Assembly: GCF_000742135.1 (NCBI RefSeq) | Contig: NZ_KN046818.1 | Span: 4,407,447-4,471,446 of the forward strand | Length of the DNA stretch: 64,000 nucleotides | Source: Klebsiella pneumoniae | Lineage (GTDB): Bacteria; Pseudomonadota; Gammaproteobacteria; Enterobacterales; Enterobacteriaceae | Direction: 5' to 3' | Shown here: piece by piece, positions 19,741-29,367 of the stretch | Position numbering within the stretch: position 1 is the stretch's first letter | How the letters are laid out: each line of letters opens with the position of its first letter | Notes under the pieces: generated by a model | Seen by the model: only the letters and a program-made list of their open reading frames with translations | Told to the model about the DNA's origin: nothing | Databases searched by the model: none | Position numbers and translations under genes: made by a program

Positions 19741-20301
19741 TGTTTTCTGTAATGGAAGAATTAATTTGCATGCAATTATAATCTGAAGTTAAATTATTTC
19801 ATTGAGGTTATATTTAATAGAATATACTTTCTTCACTCAAATACGTATGGATTTCATGACTGCCCTCTGCTTCATATTATAGTCGTAACCTATTTGTGGA
19901 TGACTGATGAAATTGTTCTTTAGGGGGCGTGCGTGAAATGAATTAGCCGGTCAGAATATGGTGAGGGATTTAGTAATAATTAATGTGGTTACCCTTGTTG
20001 AGTTTTATTTTAACATATCAAGTTTCGTTTTTATTAATATCTATTAAAAATTGCAGCAATTTAATATGCTCAAGTTATTTATTCTGAGTGCCATTGAAAG
20101 TGTTTGGTGGTAATTTTTATTATCTATTTAAAAAAATATCTTGGAGTATACCCTTGATAAGACAAACTTGACGCTTAATTTTATTAAGCTATGAAAAAGC
20201 TAATTAGGGTATACTATACGTATCACCATCTTTGAGCTAACATAATGATCACATTTAAACTGCGAACGTTTCGCAGTGACCACACCAGACAGGAGTATGT
20301 A
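19741..20301 (+). other. AT-rich wbaZ-gnd intergenic region
   Basis: This 561-bp AT-rich stretch has no credible gene. It probably ends the wzi-wbaZ transcript and contains the gnd promoter. Candidates near the 3' end are TTGACG (20168-20173) with TATGAA (20190-20195), and TATACT (20210-20215). The gnd Shine-Dalgarno AGGAG is at 20291-20295. The base composition suggests H-NS-type silencing or leftover transferred DNA. Confidence 0.45.
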
Positions 20302-21708
20302 ATGTCCAAGCAACAGATCGGGGTTGTCGGTATGGCTGTGATGGGGCGTAACCTTGCGCTAAACATCGAAAGCCGTGGTTATACCGTCTCCGTTTTCAAC
20401 CGCTCCCGTGAAAAGACCGAGGAAGTGATTGCAGAAAACCCAGGCAAGAAACTGGTTCCTTATTACACAGTACAAGAATTCGTTAAATCCCTTGAAACAC
20501 CACGTCGTATCCTGTTGATGGTGAAGGCCGGGGCTGGCACCGACAGCGCCATCGACTCCCTGAAGCCTTACCTTGATAAAGGCGACATCATCATTGATGG
20601 CGGCAACACCTTCTTCCAGGACACTATCCGTCGAAACCGTGAGCTGTCTGCCGAAGGTTTTAACTATATCGGTACCGGTGTTTCCGGTGGTGAAGAGGGG
20701 GCTCTGAAAGGGCCTTCCATCATGCCTGGTGGGCAGAAAGAAGCCTATGAGTTAGTTGCTCCGATTCTGAAGCAGATTGCTGCGGTTGCTGAAGACGGTG
20801 AGCCATGTGTGACCTATATCGGTGCTGACGGTGCTGGCCATTATGTGAAGATGGTTCATAACGGCATTGAGTATGGTGACATGCAGCTGATTGCTGAAGC
20901 TTATGCGCTGTTGAAAGGCGGTCTGGCACTTTCCAACGAAGAGCTGGCGCAAACCTTCACCGAATGGAACGAAGGCGAGCTGAGCAGCTACCTGATCGAC
21001 ATTACCAAAGATATCTTCACCAAGAAGGATGAAGACGGTAAATACCTCGTCGATGTCATTCTTGATGAAGCAGCAAACAAAGGTACTGGTAAGTGGACCA
21101 GTCAGAGCTCACTGGATCTTGGGGAACCTCTGTCTCTAATCACCGAGTCCGTATTTGCTCGCTATATTTCTTCTCTTAAAGACCAGCGTGTAGCCGCTTC
21201 GAAAGTACTGAGCGGTCCGCAGGCTCAGCCGGCCGGTGATAAAGCTGAATTTATCGAAAAAGTGCGTCGCGCGTTGTACCTCGGTAAAATCGTTTCCTAT
21301 GCTCAGGGCTTCTCCCAGCTGCGAGCTGCTTCTGATGAATACAACTGGGATCTGAACTACGGCGAGATCGCTAAGATTTTCCGCGCTGGCTGCATCATTC
21401 GTGCGCAGTTCCTGCAAAAGATCACTGATGCTTATGCGCAAAACGCTGGCATTGCTAACCTTCTGCTGGCGCCATACTTCAAGCAGATTGCTGATGACTA
21501 TCAGCAGGCGCTGCGTGATGTGGTGGCCTATGCCGTGCAAAATGGTATTCCGGTACCGACGTTCTCTGCCGCAATTGCCTATTACGATAGCTACCGTTCC
21601 GCTGTTCTGCCCGCTAATCTGATTCAGGCTCAGCGGGATTACTTTGGCGCGCATACCTATAAGCGTACCGATAAGGAAGGTGTATTCCATACCGAGTGGC
21701 TGGAATAA
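20302..21708 (+). CDS. gnd: 6-phosphogluconate dehydrogenase, decarboxylating
   Basis: Gnd is the third pentose-phosphate enzyme, oxidising 6-phosphogluconate to ribulose-5-phosphate with NADPH. The 468-aa protein shows the N-terminal NADP motif [20 protein letters not shown], substrate-site GVSGGEEGA, and the characteristic [15 protein letters not shown] 20302 follows AGGAGTATGTA and gives the family start [10 protein letters not shown]; an in-frame ATG at 20245 adds 19 atypical residues. It is a housekeeping gene at a polymorphic locus and a known recombination boundary between K-locus variable and sugar-nucleotide genes. Confidence 0.98.
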   Translation: MSKQQIGVVGMAVMGRNLALNIESRGYTVSVFNRSREKTEEVIAENPGKKLVPYYTVQEFVKSLETPRRILLMVKAGAGTDSAIDSLKPYLDKGDIIIDGGNTFFQDTIRRNRELSAEGFNYIGTGVSGGEEGALKGPSIMPGGQKEAYELVAPILKQIAAVAEDGEPCVTYIGADGAGHYVKMVHNGIEYGDMQLIAEAYALLKGGLALSNEELAQTFTEWNEGELSSYLIDITKDIFTKKDEDGKYLVDVILDEAANKGTGKWTSQSSLDLGEPLSLITESVFARYISSLKDQRVAASKVLSGPQAQPAGDKAEFIEKVRRALYLGKIVSYAQGFSQLRAASDEYNWDLNYGEIAKIFRAGCIIRAQFLQKITDAYAQNAGIANLLLAPYFKQIADDYQQALRDVVAYAVQNGIPVPTFSAAIAYYDSYRSAVLPANLIQAQRDYFGAHTYKRTDKEGVFHTEWLE

Positions 21709-21716
21709 TTTTTCCT

Positions 21717-21742
21717 GCAGTCAGGCCATTTGGCCTGACTGC
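21717..21742 (+). terminator. gnd terminator hairpin
   Basis: GCAGTCAGGCCA (21717-21728) and TGGCCTGACTGC (21731-21742) are perfect 12-bp inverted arms right after the gnd stop, followed by TTAAATCTT. The short T-run makes it weaker than a canonical terminator, but the stem is strong and symmetrical. Confidence 0.7.
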
Positions 21743-21932
21743 TTAAATCTTCATACCTAATTTTATAAACTAGCTAAAATACTTCCTTCAGCAAATAATT
21801 AAAATATCTTATTTTCAAGCTTTTTTAAGAATTTGCCATATTTATTATCTTGTACTCCTATATTAGTCTGCTTCTGGCCTCAGTGATTTACTGGGTGTTA
21901 AATAACAGGGTTTTTAATTAAAGGAAATTAAT

Positions 21933-23348
21933 ATGTTACTTCCTGTGATAATGGCTGGCGGTACCGGCAGTCGTCTCTGGCCGATGTCTCGCGAGCTTTA
22001 CCCGAAACAGTTCCTCCGGCTGTACGGGCAGAACTCCATGCTGCAGGAAACCATCTCCCGCCTCTCGGGCCTTGAAATGCATGAACCGATGGTCATCTGT
22101 AACGAAGAGCACCGTTTCCTGGTGGCTGAACAGCTGCGCCAGCTCAACAAGCTGTCCAACAACATTATTCTAGAGCCGGTCGGGCGCAACACCGCCCCGG
22201 CCATCGCCCTGGCGGCTCTTGAGGCCACCCGTCACGGTGAGGACCCGCTGATGCTGGTCCTCGCCGCCGACCATATCATCAATAACCAGCCGGTCTTCCA
22301 CAACGCCATCCGTGTCGCCGAGCAGTATGCCGATGGAGGCCATCTGGTCACCTTCGGTATCGTGCCGAATGCCCCGGAAACCGGCTACGGCTATATCCAG
22401 CGCGGCGTGGCCCTCACCGACAGCGCCCACACCCCGTACCAGGTGGCCCGTTTCGTGGAGAAGCCGGACCGCGCCCGCGCCGAGGCCTACCTCGCCTCCG
22501 GAGAGTACTACTGGAACAGCGGCATGTTTATGTTCCGCGCCAAAAAATACCTCTCCGAGCTGGCCAAATTCCGCCCGGATATCCTCGAAGCCTGCCAGGC
22601 CGCGGTCAATGCCGCCGACAACGGCAGCGACTTCATCAGCATTCCGCATGACATTTTCTGCGAGTGCCCGGACGAGTCCGTGGACTACGCGGTGATGGAG
22701 AAAACCGCCGACGCGGTGGTGGTCGGTCTCGATGCCGACTGGAGCGACGTCGGCTCCTGGTCCGCCCTGTGGGAGGTCAGCCCGAAAGATGAGCAGGGCA
22801 ACGTCCTCAGCGGCGACGCGTGGGTGCACAACAGCGAAAACTGCTATATCAACAGCGACGAGAAGCTGGTGGCGGCCATCGGCGTGGAGAACCTGGTGAT
22901 TGTCAGCACCAAGGACGCCGTGCTGGTGATGAACCGCGAGCGTTCCCAGGACGTGAAGAAGGCGGTCGAGTTCCTCAAGCAGAACCAGCGCAGCGAGTAC
23001 AAGCGCCACCGCGAGATTTACCGTCCCTGGGGCCGCTGCGACGTGGTGGTCCAGACCCCGCGCTTCAATGTCAACCGCATCACCGTGAAACCGGGCGGCG
23101 CCTTCTCGATGCAGATGCACCACCACCGCGCCGAGCACTGGGTCATTCTCGCCGGCACCGGCCAGGTGACGGTCAACGGCAAGCAGTTCCTGCTGACCGA
23201 GAACCAGTCCACCTTTATTCCGATTGGCGCCGAGCACAGCCTGGAAAACCCGGGTCGCATTCCGCTGGAAGTGCTGGAGATCCAGTCGGGGTCGTACCTC
23301 GGCGAGGACGACATTATTCGTATTAAAGACCAGTATGGTCGTTGCTAA
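21933..23348 (+). CDS. manC: Mannose-1-phosphate guanylyltransferase
   Basis: ManC makes GDP-mannose from mannose-1-phosphate and GTP and may also carry phosphomannose isomerase activity (type II). In the 471-aa protein, the N-terminal nucleotidyltransferase domain has [19 protein letters not shown], and the FVEKP and NSGMF motifs. The C-terminal cupin domain has RPWG, KPGG and MHHHRAEHW. It starts after AAAGGAAA and is followed by manB after 22 bp. GC content is far higher than the glycosyltransferase block, matching chromosomal Klebsiella. Confidence 0.97.
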   Translation: MLLPVIMAGGTGSRLWPMSRELYPKQFLRLYGQNSMLQETISRLSGLEMHEPMVICNEEHRFLVAEQLRQLNKLSNNIILEPVGRNTAPAIALAALEATRHGEDPLMLVLAADHIINNQPVFHNAIRVAEQYADGGHLVTFGIVPNAPETGYGYIQRGVALTDSAHTPYQVARFVEKPDRARAEAYLASGEYYWNSGMFMFRAKKYLSELAKFRPDILEACQAAVNAADNGSDFISIPHDIFCECPDESVDYAVMEKTADAVVVGLDADWSDVGSWSALWEVSPKDEQGNVLSGDAWVHNSENCYINSDEKLVAAIGVENLVIVSTKDAVLVMNRERSQDVKKAVEFLKQNQRSEYKRHREIYRPWGRCDVVVQTPRFNVNRITVKPGGAFSMQMHHHRAEHWVILAGTGQVTVNGKQFLLTENQSTFIPIGAEHSLENPGRIPLEVLEIQSGSYLGEDDIIRIKDQYGRC

Positions 23349-23370
23349 TTTTTTCGGGACAAAACGCAGA

Positions 23371-24741
23371 ATGACACAGTTAACATGCTTTAAGGCTTAT
23401 GACATCCGTGGTGAACTGGGCGAGGAGCTGAACGAGGACATCGCCTACCGTATCGGCCGCGCCTATGGCGAATTTCTGAAACCCGGGAAGATAGTGGTGG
23501 GTGGCGATGTGCGCCTCACCAGCGAGTCGCTGAAGCTGGCGCTGGCCCGCGGGCTGATGGACGCCGGCACCGACGTGCTGGATATTGGCCTGAGCGGCAC
23601 GGAAGAGATTTACTTCGCCACTTTCCACCTCGGGGTGGACGGCGGCATCGAGGTGACGGCCAGCCATAACCCGATGAACTACAACGGCATGAAGCTGGTG
23701 CGCGAGAACGCGAAGCCCATCAGCGGCGACACCGGCCTGCGGGATATCCAGCGCCTGGCGGAGGAGAACCAGTTCCCGCCGGTGGACCCGGCGCGTCGCG
23801 GGACCCTGCGCCAGATTTCGGTGCTGAAGGAGTACGTTGACCACCTGATGGGCTATGTGGACCTGGCGAACTTCACCCGTCCGCTGAAGCTGGTGGTGAA
23901 CTCCGGCAACGGGGCGGCGGGGCACGTGATTGATGAAGTGGAGAAACGCTTCGCGGCGGCCGGGGCGCCGGTGACCTTTATCAAGGTGCATCACCAGCCG
24001 GACGGCCATTTCCCGAACGGTATCCCGAACCCGCTGCTGCCGGAGTGCCGCCAGGACACCGCCGACGCGGTGCGTGCGCATCAGGCGGACATGGGGATCG
24101 CCTTTGACGGCGACTTCGACCGCTGCTTCCTGTTCGATGACGAGGCGTCGTTTATCGAGGGGTACTACATTGTCGGCCTGCTGGCGGAGGCGTTCCTGCA
24201 GAAACAGCCGGGGGCGAAAATCATTCACGACCCGCGCCTGACGTGGAACACGGTGGACATCGTGACCCGCAGCGGCGGCCAGCCGGTGATGTCGAAGACG
24301 GGGCATGCGTTCATCAAGGAGCGGATGCGCCAGGAAGACGCCATCTACGGCGGGGAGATGAGCGCGCACCATTACTTCCGCGACTTCGCCTACTGCGACA
24401 GCGGGATGATCCCGTGGCTGCTGGTGGCGGAGCTGCTGTGCCTGAAGAACAGTTCGCTGAAATCGCTGGTGGCGGACCGCCAGGCGGCGTTCCCGGCGTC
24501 GGGGGAGATCAACCGCAAGCTGGGGAATGCGGCGGAGGCGATAGCGCGCATCCGGGCGCAGTATGAGCCGGCGGCCGCACACATCGACACAACGGACGGT
24601 ATCAGTATTGAATACCCTGAGTGGCGCTTTAACCTGCGCACGTCCAATACCGAGCCGGTGGTGCGTCTGAACGTTGAGTCCAGAGCGGATACTGCGTTAA
24701 TGAATGCAAAAACCGAAGAGATTTTAGCTCTTCTCAAGTAA
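23371..24741 (+). CDS. manB: Phosphomannomutase
   Basis: ManB converts mannose-6-phosphate to mannose-1-phosphate for ManC. The 456-aa protein has the phosphohexomutase catalytic serine loop [13 protein letters not shown], the metal site DGDFDRC, the sugar-binding [10 protein letters not shown], and the C-terminal phosphate-binding [15 protein letters not shown] 23371 gives the family N-terminus [17 protein letters not shown]; the long open frame starting at 23224 overlaps manC in another frame and is not a plausible start. Confidence 0.97.
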   Translation: MTQLTCFKAYDIRGELGEELNEDIAYRIGRAYGEFLKPGKIVVGGDVRLTSESLKLALARGLMDAGTDVLDIGLSGTEEIYFATFHLGVDGGIEVTASHNPMNYNGMKLVRENAKPISGDTGLRDIQRLAEENQFPPVDPARRGTLRQISVLKEYVDHLMGYVDLANFTRPLKLVVNSGNGAAGHVIDEVEKRFAAAGAPVTFIKVHHQPDGHFPNGIPNPLLPECRQDTADAVRAHQADMGIAFDGDFDRCFLFDDEASFIEGYYIVGLLAEAFLQKQPGAKIIHDPRLTWNTVDIVTRSGGQPVMSKTGHAFIKERMRQEDAIYGGEMSAHHYFRDFAYCDSGMIPWLLVAELLCLKNSSLKSLVADRQAAFPASGEINRKLGNAAEAIARIRAQYEPAAAHIDTTDGISIEYPEWRFNLRTSNTEPVVRLNVESRADTALMNAKTEEILALLK

Positions 24742-24759
24742 TGCATTATCCATAATGGA

Positions 24760-24802
24760 AGCCATAGGGTCAGATTTTAATCGTATTATTGACCTTATGG
24801 CT
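24760..24802 (+). terminator. Stem-loop between manB and ugd
   Basis: AGCCATAGGGTCA (24760-24772) pairs with TGACCTTATGGCT (24790-24802) with one G-U pair and a 17-nt loop. No long T-run follows. It may terminate part of manCB transcription or protect the 3' end; ugd starts about 100 bp later. Confidence 0.45.
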
Positions 24803-24904
24803 TATTCTTGACATCCCACTGGTCAAAGCGTAAAACCGCCCACAGCAATATTTAAATTCGTGGCTATCCGCCATTACCCAGTTAACTGATTAAAGTGTAA
24901 TCGA

Positions 24905-26071
24905 ATGAAAATTACTATTTCCGGTACAGGTTATGTTGGTTTATCGAACGGTGTCCTGATTGCGCAAAACCACGAAGTGGTTGCTCTGGATATCGTACAG
25001 GCCAAAGTGGATATGCTTAACCAGAAGATCTCTCCGATTGTGGATAAAGAGATTCAGGAATATCTGGCAGAAAAACCGTTAAATTTCCGTGCCACCACGG
25101 ACAAGCACGACGCCTATCGTAATGCCGACTACGTGATTATTGCGACGCCGACCGATTACGATCCCAAAACCAACTACTTCAACACCTCTACGGTGGAAGG
25201 GGTTATTCGCGATGTCACTGAGATCAACCCGAACGCGGTGATGATCATTAAATCGACCATCCCTGTGGGGTTCACCCGCGACATCAAAGAACGTTTAGGG
25301 ATTGATAATGTTATTTTCTCTCCTGAGTTCTTGCGTGAAGGCCGTGCGCTGTACGACAACCTGCACCCGTCACGCATTGTCATTGGTGAGCGCTCTGCGC
25401 GTGCCGAACGTTTCGCTGACCTGCTGAAAGAAGGCGCGATTAAGCAGGATATCCCGACCCTGTTTACCGACTCCACCGAAGCGGAAGCGATCAAACTGTT
25501 CGCGAACACCTATCTGGCGCTGCGCGTTGCCTATTTCAACGAGCTCGACAGCTATGCTGAAAGCCAGGGGCTAAACAGCAAGCAGATTATCGAAGGGGTA
25601 TGCCTGGATCCGCGTATCGGCAACCACTACAACAACCCGTCCTTTGGCTATGGCGGCTACTGCCTGCCAAAAGATACCAAGCAGCTGCTGGCGAACTACG
25701 AATCGGTCCCGAACAACATTATCGCGGCTATCGTCGATGCCAACCGTACCCGTAAAGACTTTATTGCGGATTCTATTCTTGCCCGCAAGCCTAAAGTGGT
25801 GGGTGTGTATCGCCTGATCATGAAGAGCGGGTCAGACAACTTCCGTGCCTCTTCTATTCAGGGCATCATGAAGCGCATCAAGGCGAAAGGTATCCCGGTT
25901 ATTATCTATGAACCGGTGATGCAGGAAGATGAGTTCTTCAACTCCCGTGTCGTGCGCGACCTGGATGCCTTCAAACAAGAGGCGGATGTGATCATTTCTA
26001 ACCGTATGGCGGAAGAGCTGGCTGATGTGGCAGACAAGGTTTACACCCGCGATCTGTTTGGTAATGATTAG
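24905..26071 (+). CDS. ugd: UDP-glucose 6-dehydrogenase
   Basis: Ugd oxidises UDP-glucose twice to UDP-glucuronate using NAD+, feeding capsule uronic acid and core or lipid A pathways. The 388-aa protein has the N-terminal Rossmann motif [10 protein letters not shown], central [11 protein letters not shown], and the catalytic loop [13 protein letters not shown] with the thioester-forming Cys. Length is normal. By convention it is the right boundary of Klebsiella K loci. A fragment of another ugd 3' end lies 1.25 kb downstream. Confidence 0.98.
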   Translation: MKITISGTGYVGLSNGVLIAQNHEVVALDIVQAKVDMLNQKISPIVDKEIQEYLAEKPLNFRATTDKHDAYRNADYVIIATPTDYDPKTNYFNTSTVEGVIRDVTEINPNAVMIIKSTIPVGFTRDIKERLGIDNVIFSPEFLREGRALYDNLHPSRIVIGERSARAERFADLLKEGAIKQDIPTLFTDSTEAEAIKLFANTYLALRVAYFNELDSYAESQGLNSKQIIEGVCLDPRIGNHYNNPSFGYGGYCLPKDTKQLLANYESVPNNIIAAIVDANRTRKDFIADSILARKPKVVGVYRLIMKSGSDNFRASSIQGIMKRIKAKGIPVIIYEPVMQEDEFFNSRVVRDLDAFKQEADVIISNRMAEELADVADKVYTRDLFGND

Positions 26072-26086
26072 GATTTTTAACCTTTA

Positions 26087-26108
26087 GCTGGATGAGAGTA
26101 TCTCCAGC
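26087..26108 (+). terminator. Hairpin after ugd
   Basis: GCTGGA (26087-26092) pairs with TCCAGC (26103-26108), followed by CAAATTTTAT. A short stem with an AT-rich tail just after the ugd stop; possible weak terminator. Confidence 0.4.
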
Positions 26109-26264
26109 CAAATTTTATATGAAATTGGATTCCATTGATGTTAATTAACCTATGGGCTTGGTTATAAAGTTAGTTATTTACGGCTAATGAGTTTTCTCTG
26201 GTGATATAAACTAATTTTGTAGAACATCAATGCTGCCAATCGAGTATTTATCAGGAGTTCAAGT

Positions 26265-27272
26265 ATGAAATTTTTAGTCACAGGTGCGGCTGGTTTTATT
26301 GGGTTTCATGTCAGCAAACGCCTTTTGAATGATGGGCATCAAGTTGTTGGGATTGATAACATTAATGATTATTATGATGTAAAGTTAAAAGAATCTCGTC
26401 TTGAACAATTAGAATCTCCCTCTTTTACTTTTTACAAGTTAGATCTCGCTGACCGTGATGGTATGTCTAAACTTTTCGAAACGGAGCAGTTTGAACGTGT
26501 TATCCATCTTGCGGCTCAAGCGGGTGTACGTTATTCTCTCGAAAATCCATATGCTTATGCAGACTCCAATTTAACGGGCTATCTGAATATTTTGGAAGGT
26601 TGCCGTCACAATAAAGTGCAACATCTATTATATGCTTCATCCAGTTCTGTCTACGGTCTAAACCGTAAAATGCCATTCTCAACAGATGATTCAGTCGACC
26701 ACCCCGTTTCGTTGTATGCTGCCACAAAAAAAGCTAATGAGCTGATGGCACATACTTATTCCCATCTGTACAGCATCCCAACGACAGGACTGCGTTTCTT
26801 TACGGTCTATGGTCCCTGGGGCCGTCCGGACATGGCGTTATTCAAATTCACGAAAGCGATGCTGGAAGGGAAAAGCATTGATGTTTATAACTACGGTAAA
26901 ATGAAGCGTGATTTTACCTATATAGATGATATTGTCGAAGCTATTGTTCGTATCCAGGATGTAATCCCTCAGCCTGATCCTGAATGGACAGTCGAGGAAG
27001 GATCTCCGGCTACCAGCTCCGCGCCATATCGGGTCTACAACATTGGTAACAGCTCACCGGTGGAACTGATGGATTATATCAATGCATTGGAGCAGGCATT
27101 GGGATTGGAAGCGAAGAAGAATATGATGCCTATCCAGCCGGGTGATGTGTTGAATACCAGTGCCGAGACACAAGCTCTCTATGAAACTATCGGTTTTAAA
27201 CCGGAAACGCCAGTACAGCAAGGTGTTAAAAACTTTGTAGATTGGTATAAAGAGTACTATCAATATAACTAG
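26265..27272 (+). CDS. uge: UDP-glucuronate 4-epimerase (extra copy)
   Basis: The 335-aa extended SDR epimerase interconverts UDP-glucuronate and UDP-galacturonate. It has NAD motif GAAGFIG (7-13), SSSSVYG (125-131), and catalytic Tyr151/Lys155 in YAATK. CAGGAG precedes the ATG. It closely resembles the second uge at 28363-29367 (opposite strand), by eye about 85 percent identical in protein with most changes in the N-terminal half and near the C-terminus. It is AT-richer, especially at its 5' end, and lies between ugd and a ugd remnant, suggesting it arrived with the K locus. It would allow galacturonic acid in the capsule. Confidence 0.92.
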   Translation: MKFLVTGAAGFIGFHVSKRLLNDGHQVVGIDNINDYYDVKLKESRLEQLESPSFTFYKLDLADRDGMSKLFETEQFERVIHLAAQAGVRYSLENPYAYADSNLTGYLNILEGCRHNKVQHLLYASSSSVYGLNRKMPFSTDDSVDHPVSLYAATKKANELMAHTYSHLYSIPTTGLRFFTVYGPWGRPDMALFKFTKAMLEGKSIDVYNYGKMKRDFTYIDDIVEAIVRIQDVIPQPDPEWTVEEGSPATSSAPYRVYNIGNSSPVELMDYINALEQALGLEAKKNMMPIQPGDVLNTSAETQALYETIGFKPETPVQQGVKNFVDWYKEYYQYN

Positions 27273-27324
27273 TTTATTGGAAGGGGGGGATAGAAACGTT
27301 TTCGCGCCTCCCTCATACCGACAG

Positions 27325-27419
27325 CAAGTAGCGGATGTATCATTTCCAACCGTATGTTGGAAAAGCGGGCGGATGTTGCGGACAAGGTATACACCCGCGA
27401 TCTGTTTGATAACGATTAA
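27325..27419 (+). pseudogene. Remnant of a second ugd 3' end
   Basis: This segment aligns with the last ~95 bp of the intact ugd (25973-26071). After one single-base deletion near 27338-27340, it reads in frame as [16 protein letters not shown] then stop, against [16 protein letters not shown] in the intact gene. No start, promoter or body of ugd precedes it. Differences from the intact copy show it derives from a diverged allele. It marks the stump left when a K locus with its own ugd and uge recombined into the chromosome. Confidence 0.88.
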
Positions 27420-27841
27420 TTCTGCCTGTCTGACCCTGGCGGTTCCCTGCCGCCAGTATGCTTCTTTATCTCCCCGCTCTATCCCTCACTACGCGTATTT
27501 CTCGCACATTCAGATTAACCTCAATAAATTGTGATGGACATTACGATCTTGTACGAAACCCGTTGCGGGCGCAGAACAGGTCCGATAAGTTAAACTTACC
27601 TTGTGAAGAGCTACCGTCACTGTGATGTAGATGCCGGAGATAAGCGCCGGGAGGTAAAACAAAGCCTGCAACGCAGGCTTTTGTTATTTCTGTGTGCAGG
27701 GAAAATGATGAGCATGGCCAGCCAAGAGTGCTTTTCTCATGCCTTTATGCCATGGCAAATCACAGAATGAATAGTCATTCTGTCATAAAGTTATTTTATC
27801 TCTTAATATTATCTTAATGTCATTGTAATATGAAGCCAGCC
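27420..27841 (+). other. Junction intergenic region
   Basis: No protein gene is supportable here. It includes a hairpin CTGGCGG (27436-27442) / CCGCCAG (27450-27456) right after the ugd remnant, probably the old ugd terminator, and a strong terminator at 27661-27682. The 100-120 nt leading to that terminator contain no gene on either strand that it obviously serves, so a small RNA is possible but unproven. AT content rises after 27780. Confidence 0.4.
27661..27682 (+). terminator. Intrinsic terminator
   Basis: AAAGCCTGC (27661-27669) and GCAGGCTTT (27673-27681) form a perfect 9-bp stem with loop AAC and flanking A and T runs, so it could act in both directions. On the minus strand it would lie downstream of nothing recognised except read-through past the small ORF at 27842; on the plus strand it follows the ugd remnant region. 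Confidence 0.65.
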
Positions 27842-27964
27842 TTACCACTTACGTTTATTAAACGTCAGTTTCGTTTTTTTTCTGTCTTTTAAATAAGAAA
27901 TTAAAAAATAAACGGAAATAGCAAGTAGTATGGCAGCCACCACTAAGAAAAATAGGTTTTCCAT
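27842..27964 (-). CDS. Predicted 40-aa single-pass small membrane protein
   Basis: Reading the minus strand gives a 40-codon frame beginning MENLFFLVVAAILLAISVYF and ending in a basic tail (LKDRKKTKLTFNKRKW). One hydrophobic helix (about residues 4-24) followed by Lys/Arg-rich residues predicts an inner-membrane peptide with its C-terminus in the cytoplasm. Only a weak ribosome site (GGTAG) precedes the ATG. Klebsiella genomes carry annotated small membrane proteins of this kind near the capsule locus, but the function is unknown. The compact hydrophobic-basic layout argues against chance. Confidence 0.6.
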   Translation of the reverse strand: MENLFFLVVAAILLAISVYFLISYLKDRKKTKLTFNKRKW

Positions 27965-28327
27965 AATATCTACCACATAGCGTATGTTGATTAAATTATT
28001 AGCTTGATAAGCAATGCGCCAGTTTTGTTCTGTAGCATGGCTTGCTCTAACATATCCTGGATTTAGGAAAATTCCTACAGAGTGTAATGTTTTTTATTAC
28101 TCAGTATTTCATGCTACTTTTTCGATTGGAAACGGCATGGATACAGCCGAAGTGCAGTACTGTGGCATGTGGAGATTTGCTTTTTTAACAAAGGCTGGAT
28201 GAAACTGGTTTCAGTTAGGCCAACTAAAGGGTAAAAAATATGCTATAGCATAAAATATTATATATAACGTAATGCAGCTGCAGTTGATTCACATAACGTA
28301 AGAGTATGCAGAGTAGCTGCAAGAAGT
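27965..28327. other. AT-rich intergenic region
   Basis: No gene is supported between the small membrane-protein ORF and the uge terminator. A 62-codon frame on the plus strand (28014-28202) lacks family features, a ribosome site and a hydrophobic or charged pattern expected of a real protein. Promoter elements for the small minus-strand ORF would lie here, but none is clear. Confidence 0.4.
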
Positions 28328-28351
28328 TGCCGCAACCTGACGATTGCGGCA
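28328..28351 (-). terminator. uge terminator hairpin
   Basis: TGCCGCAA (28328-28335) pairs with TTGCGGCA (28344-28351) with an 8-nt loop, a few bases beyond the stop of the minus-strand uge. Only a poor T-run follows in the minus direction. Confidence 0.5.
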
Positions 28352-28362
28352 GGGCAGGGGGA

Positions 28363-29367
28363 TTAGATCTGATAGTAATCCTTGTACCACTCCACGAAGT
28401 TCTTCACGCCTTCCTTCACTGACGTTTGCGGCTTAAAACCCACCAGGTCATACAGCGCTTGGGTGTCTGCGCTGGTGTCCAGCACATCGCCCGGCTGGAT
28501 CGGCATCATATTCTTCTTCGCTTCCATTCCCAGCGCCTCTTCCAGGGCGGTGATGTAGTCCATTAGTTCCACCGGTGAGCTGTTGCCAATGTTATATACC
28601 CGATACGGCGCGGAGCTGGTGGCCGGGGAACCGCTCTCAACGGTCCAGTCGGCATTGGCCTGCGGGATCACATCCTGCACCCGAACCACCGCCTCGACGA
28701 TGTCGTCGATATAGGTGAAGTCGCGCTTCATTTTGCCGTAGTTGTAAACGTCGATACTTTTTCCTTCCAGCATCGCTTTCGTGAACTTGAACAGCGCCAT
28801 ATCCGGGCGACCCCACGGACCATACACTGTAAAGAAGCGCAGCCCGGTGGTCGGGATGCCGTACAGGTGAGAATAGGTGTGCGCCATCAGCTCATTAGCT
28901 TTCTTGGTGGCGGCATACAAGGAGACCGGATGATCGACGGAATCTTCGGTGGAGAACGGCATTTTACGGTTGAGGCCGTAAACCGAGCTGGAGGAGGCGT
29001 ACACCAGGTGTTTCACCTTGGTATGACGGCAGCCTTCCAGAATGTTCAGATACCCCATCAGGTTAGCGTCTGCGTAGGCATACGGGTTTTCGAGTGAGTA
29101 GCGCACACCGGCCTGGGCGGCCAGGTGGATCACGCGATCAAATTGCTCTGTGGCGAACAGCTTTGCCATACCTTCACGGTCGGCCAGATCCAGCTGCTGG
29201 AAATGGAATGCCGGAGAAGCCAGGCGATCCAGACGGGCCTGCTTCAGGCTGACGTCATAATAGTCGTTCATGTTGTCGATTCCGACAACATCATGCCCTT
29301 CATTCAACAGGCGCTGCGCGATATGGAAGCCGATAAAACCTGCGGCACCAGTGACCAAAAACTTCAT
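28363..29367 (-). CDS. uge: UDP-glucuronate 4-epimerase (resident copy)
   Basis: The 334-aa SDR epimerase makes UDP-galacturonate from UDP-glucuronate; in Klebsiella, Uge is needed for galacturonic acid in LPS core and for capsule in some strains. It has NAD motif [22 protein letters not shown], and Tyr/Lys of YAATK. A strong Shine-Dalgarno (GGAGGAAAAAT) precedes the ATG. GC content is typical of the chromosome. It sits in its usual place beside the O-antigen locus but points toward the capsule genes, forming a diverged inverted repeat with the extra copy at 26265. Confidence 0.95.
   Translation of the reverse strand: MKFLVTGAAGFIGFHIAQRLLNEGHDVVGIDNMNDYYDVSLKQARLDRLASPAFHFQQLDLADREGMAKLFATEQFDRVIHLAAQAGVRYSLENPYAYADANLMGYLNILEGCRHTKVKHLVYASSSSVYGLNRKMPFSTEDSVDHPVSLYAATKKANELMAHTYSHLYGIPTTGLRFFTVYGPWGRPDMALFKFTKAMLEGKSIDVYNYGKMKRDFTYIDDIVEAVVRVQDVIPQANADWTVESGSPATSSAPYRVYNIGNSSPVELMDYITALEEALGMEAKKNMMPIQPGDVLDTSADTQALYDLVGFKPQTSVKEGVKNFVEWYKDYYQI

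Noticed and set aside
22170-24582. Long minus-strand frames (355 and 400 codons) opposite manC and manB
   Set aside because: Shadows of the GC-rich coding strand; Val/His/Arg-rich with no recognisable motif or ribosome site.
27277-27534. 85-codon plus-strand frame after the extra uge
   Set aside because: It runs across the ugd remnant in the wrong frame and is not a gene.
28014-28202. 62-codon plus-strand frame in the junction
   Set aside because: No ribosome site, no hydrophobic or charged pattern, no family match.
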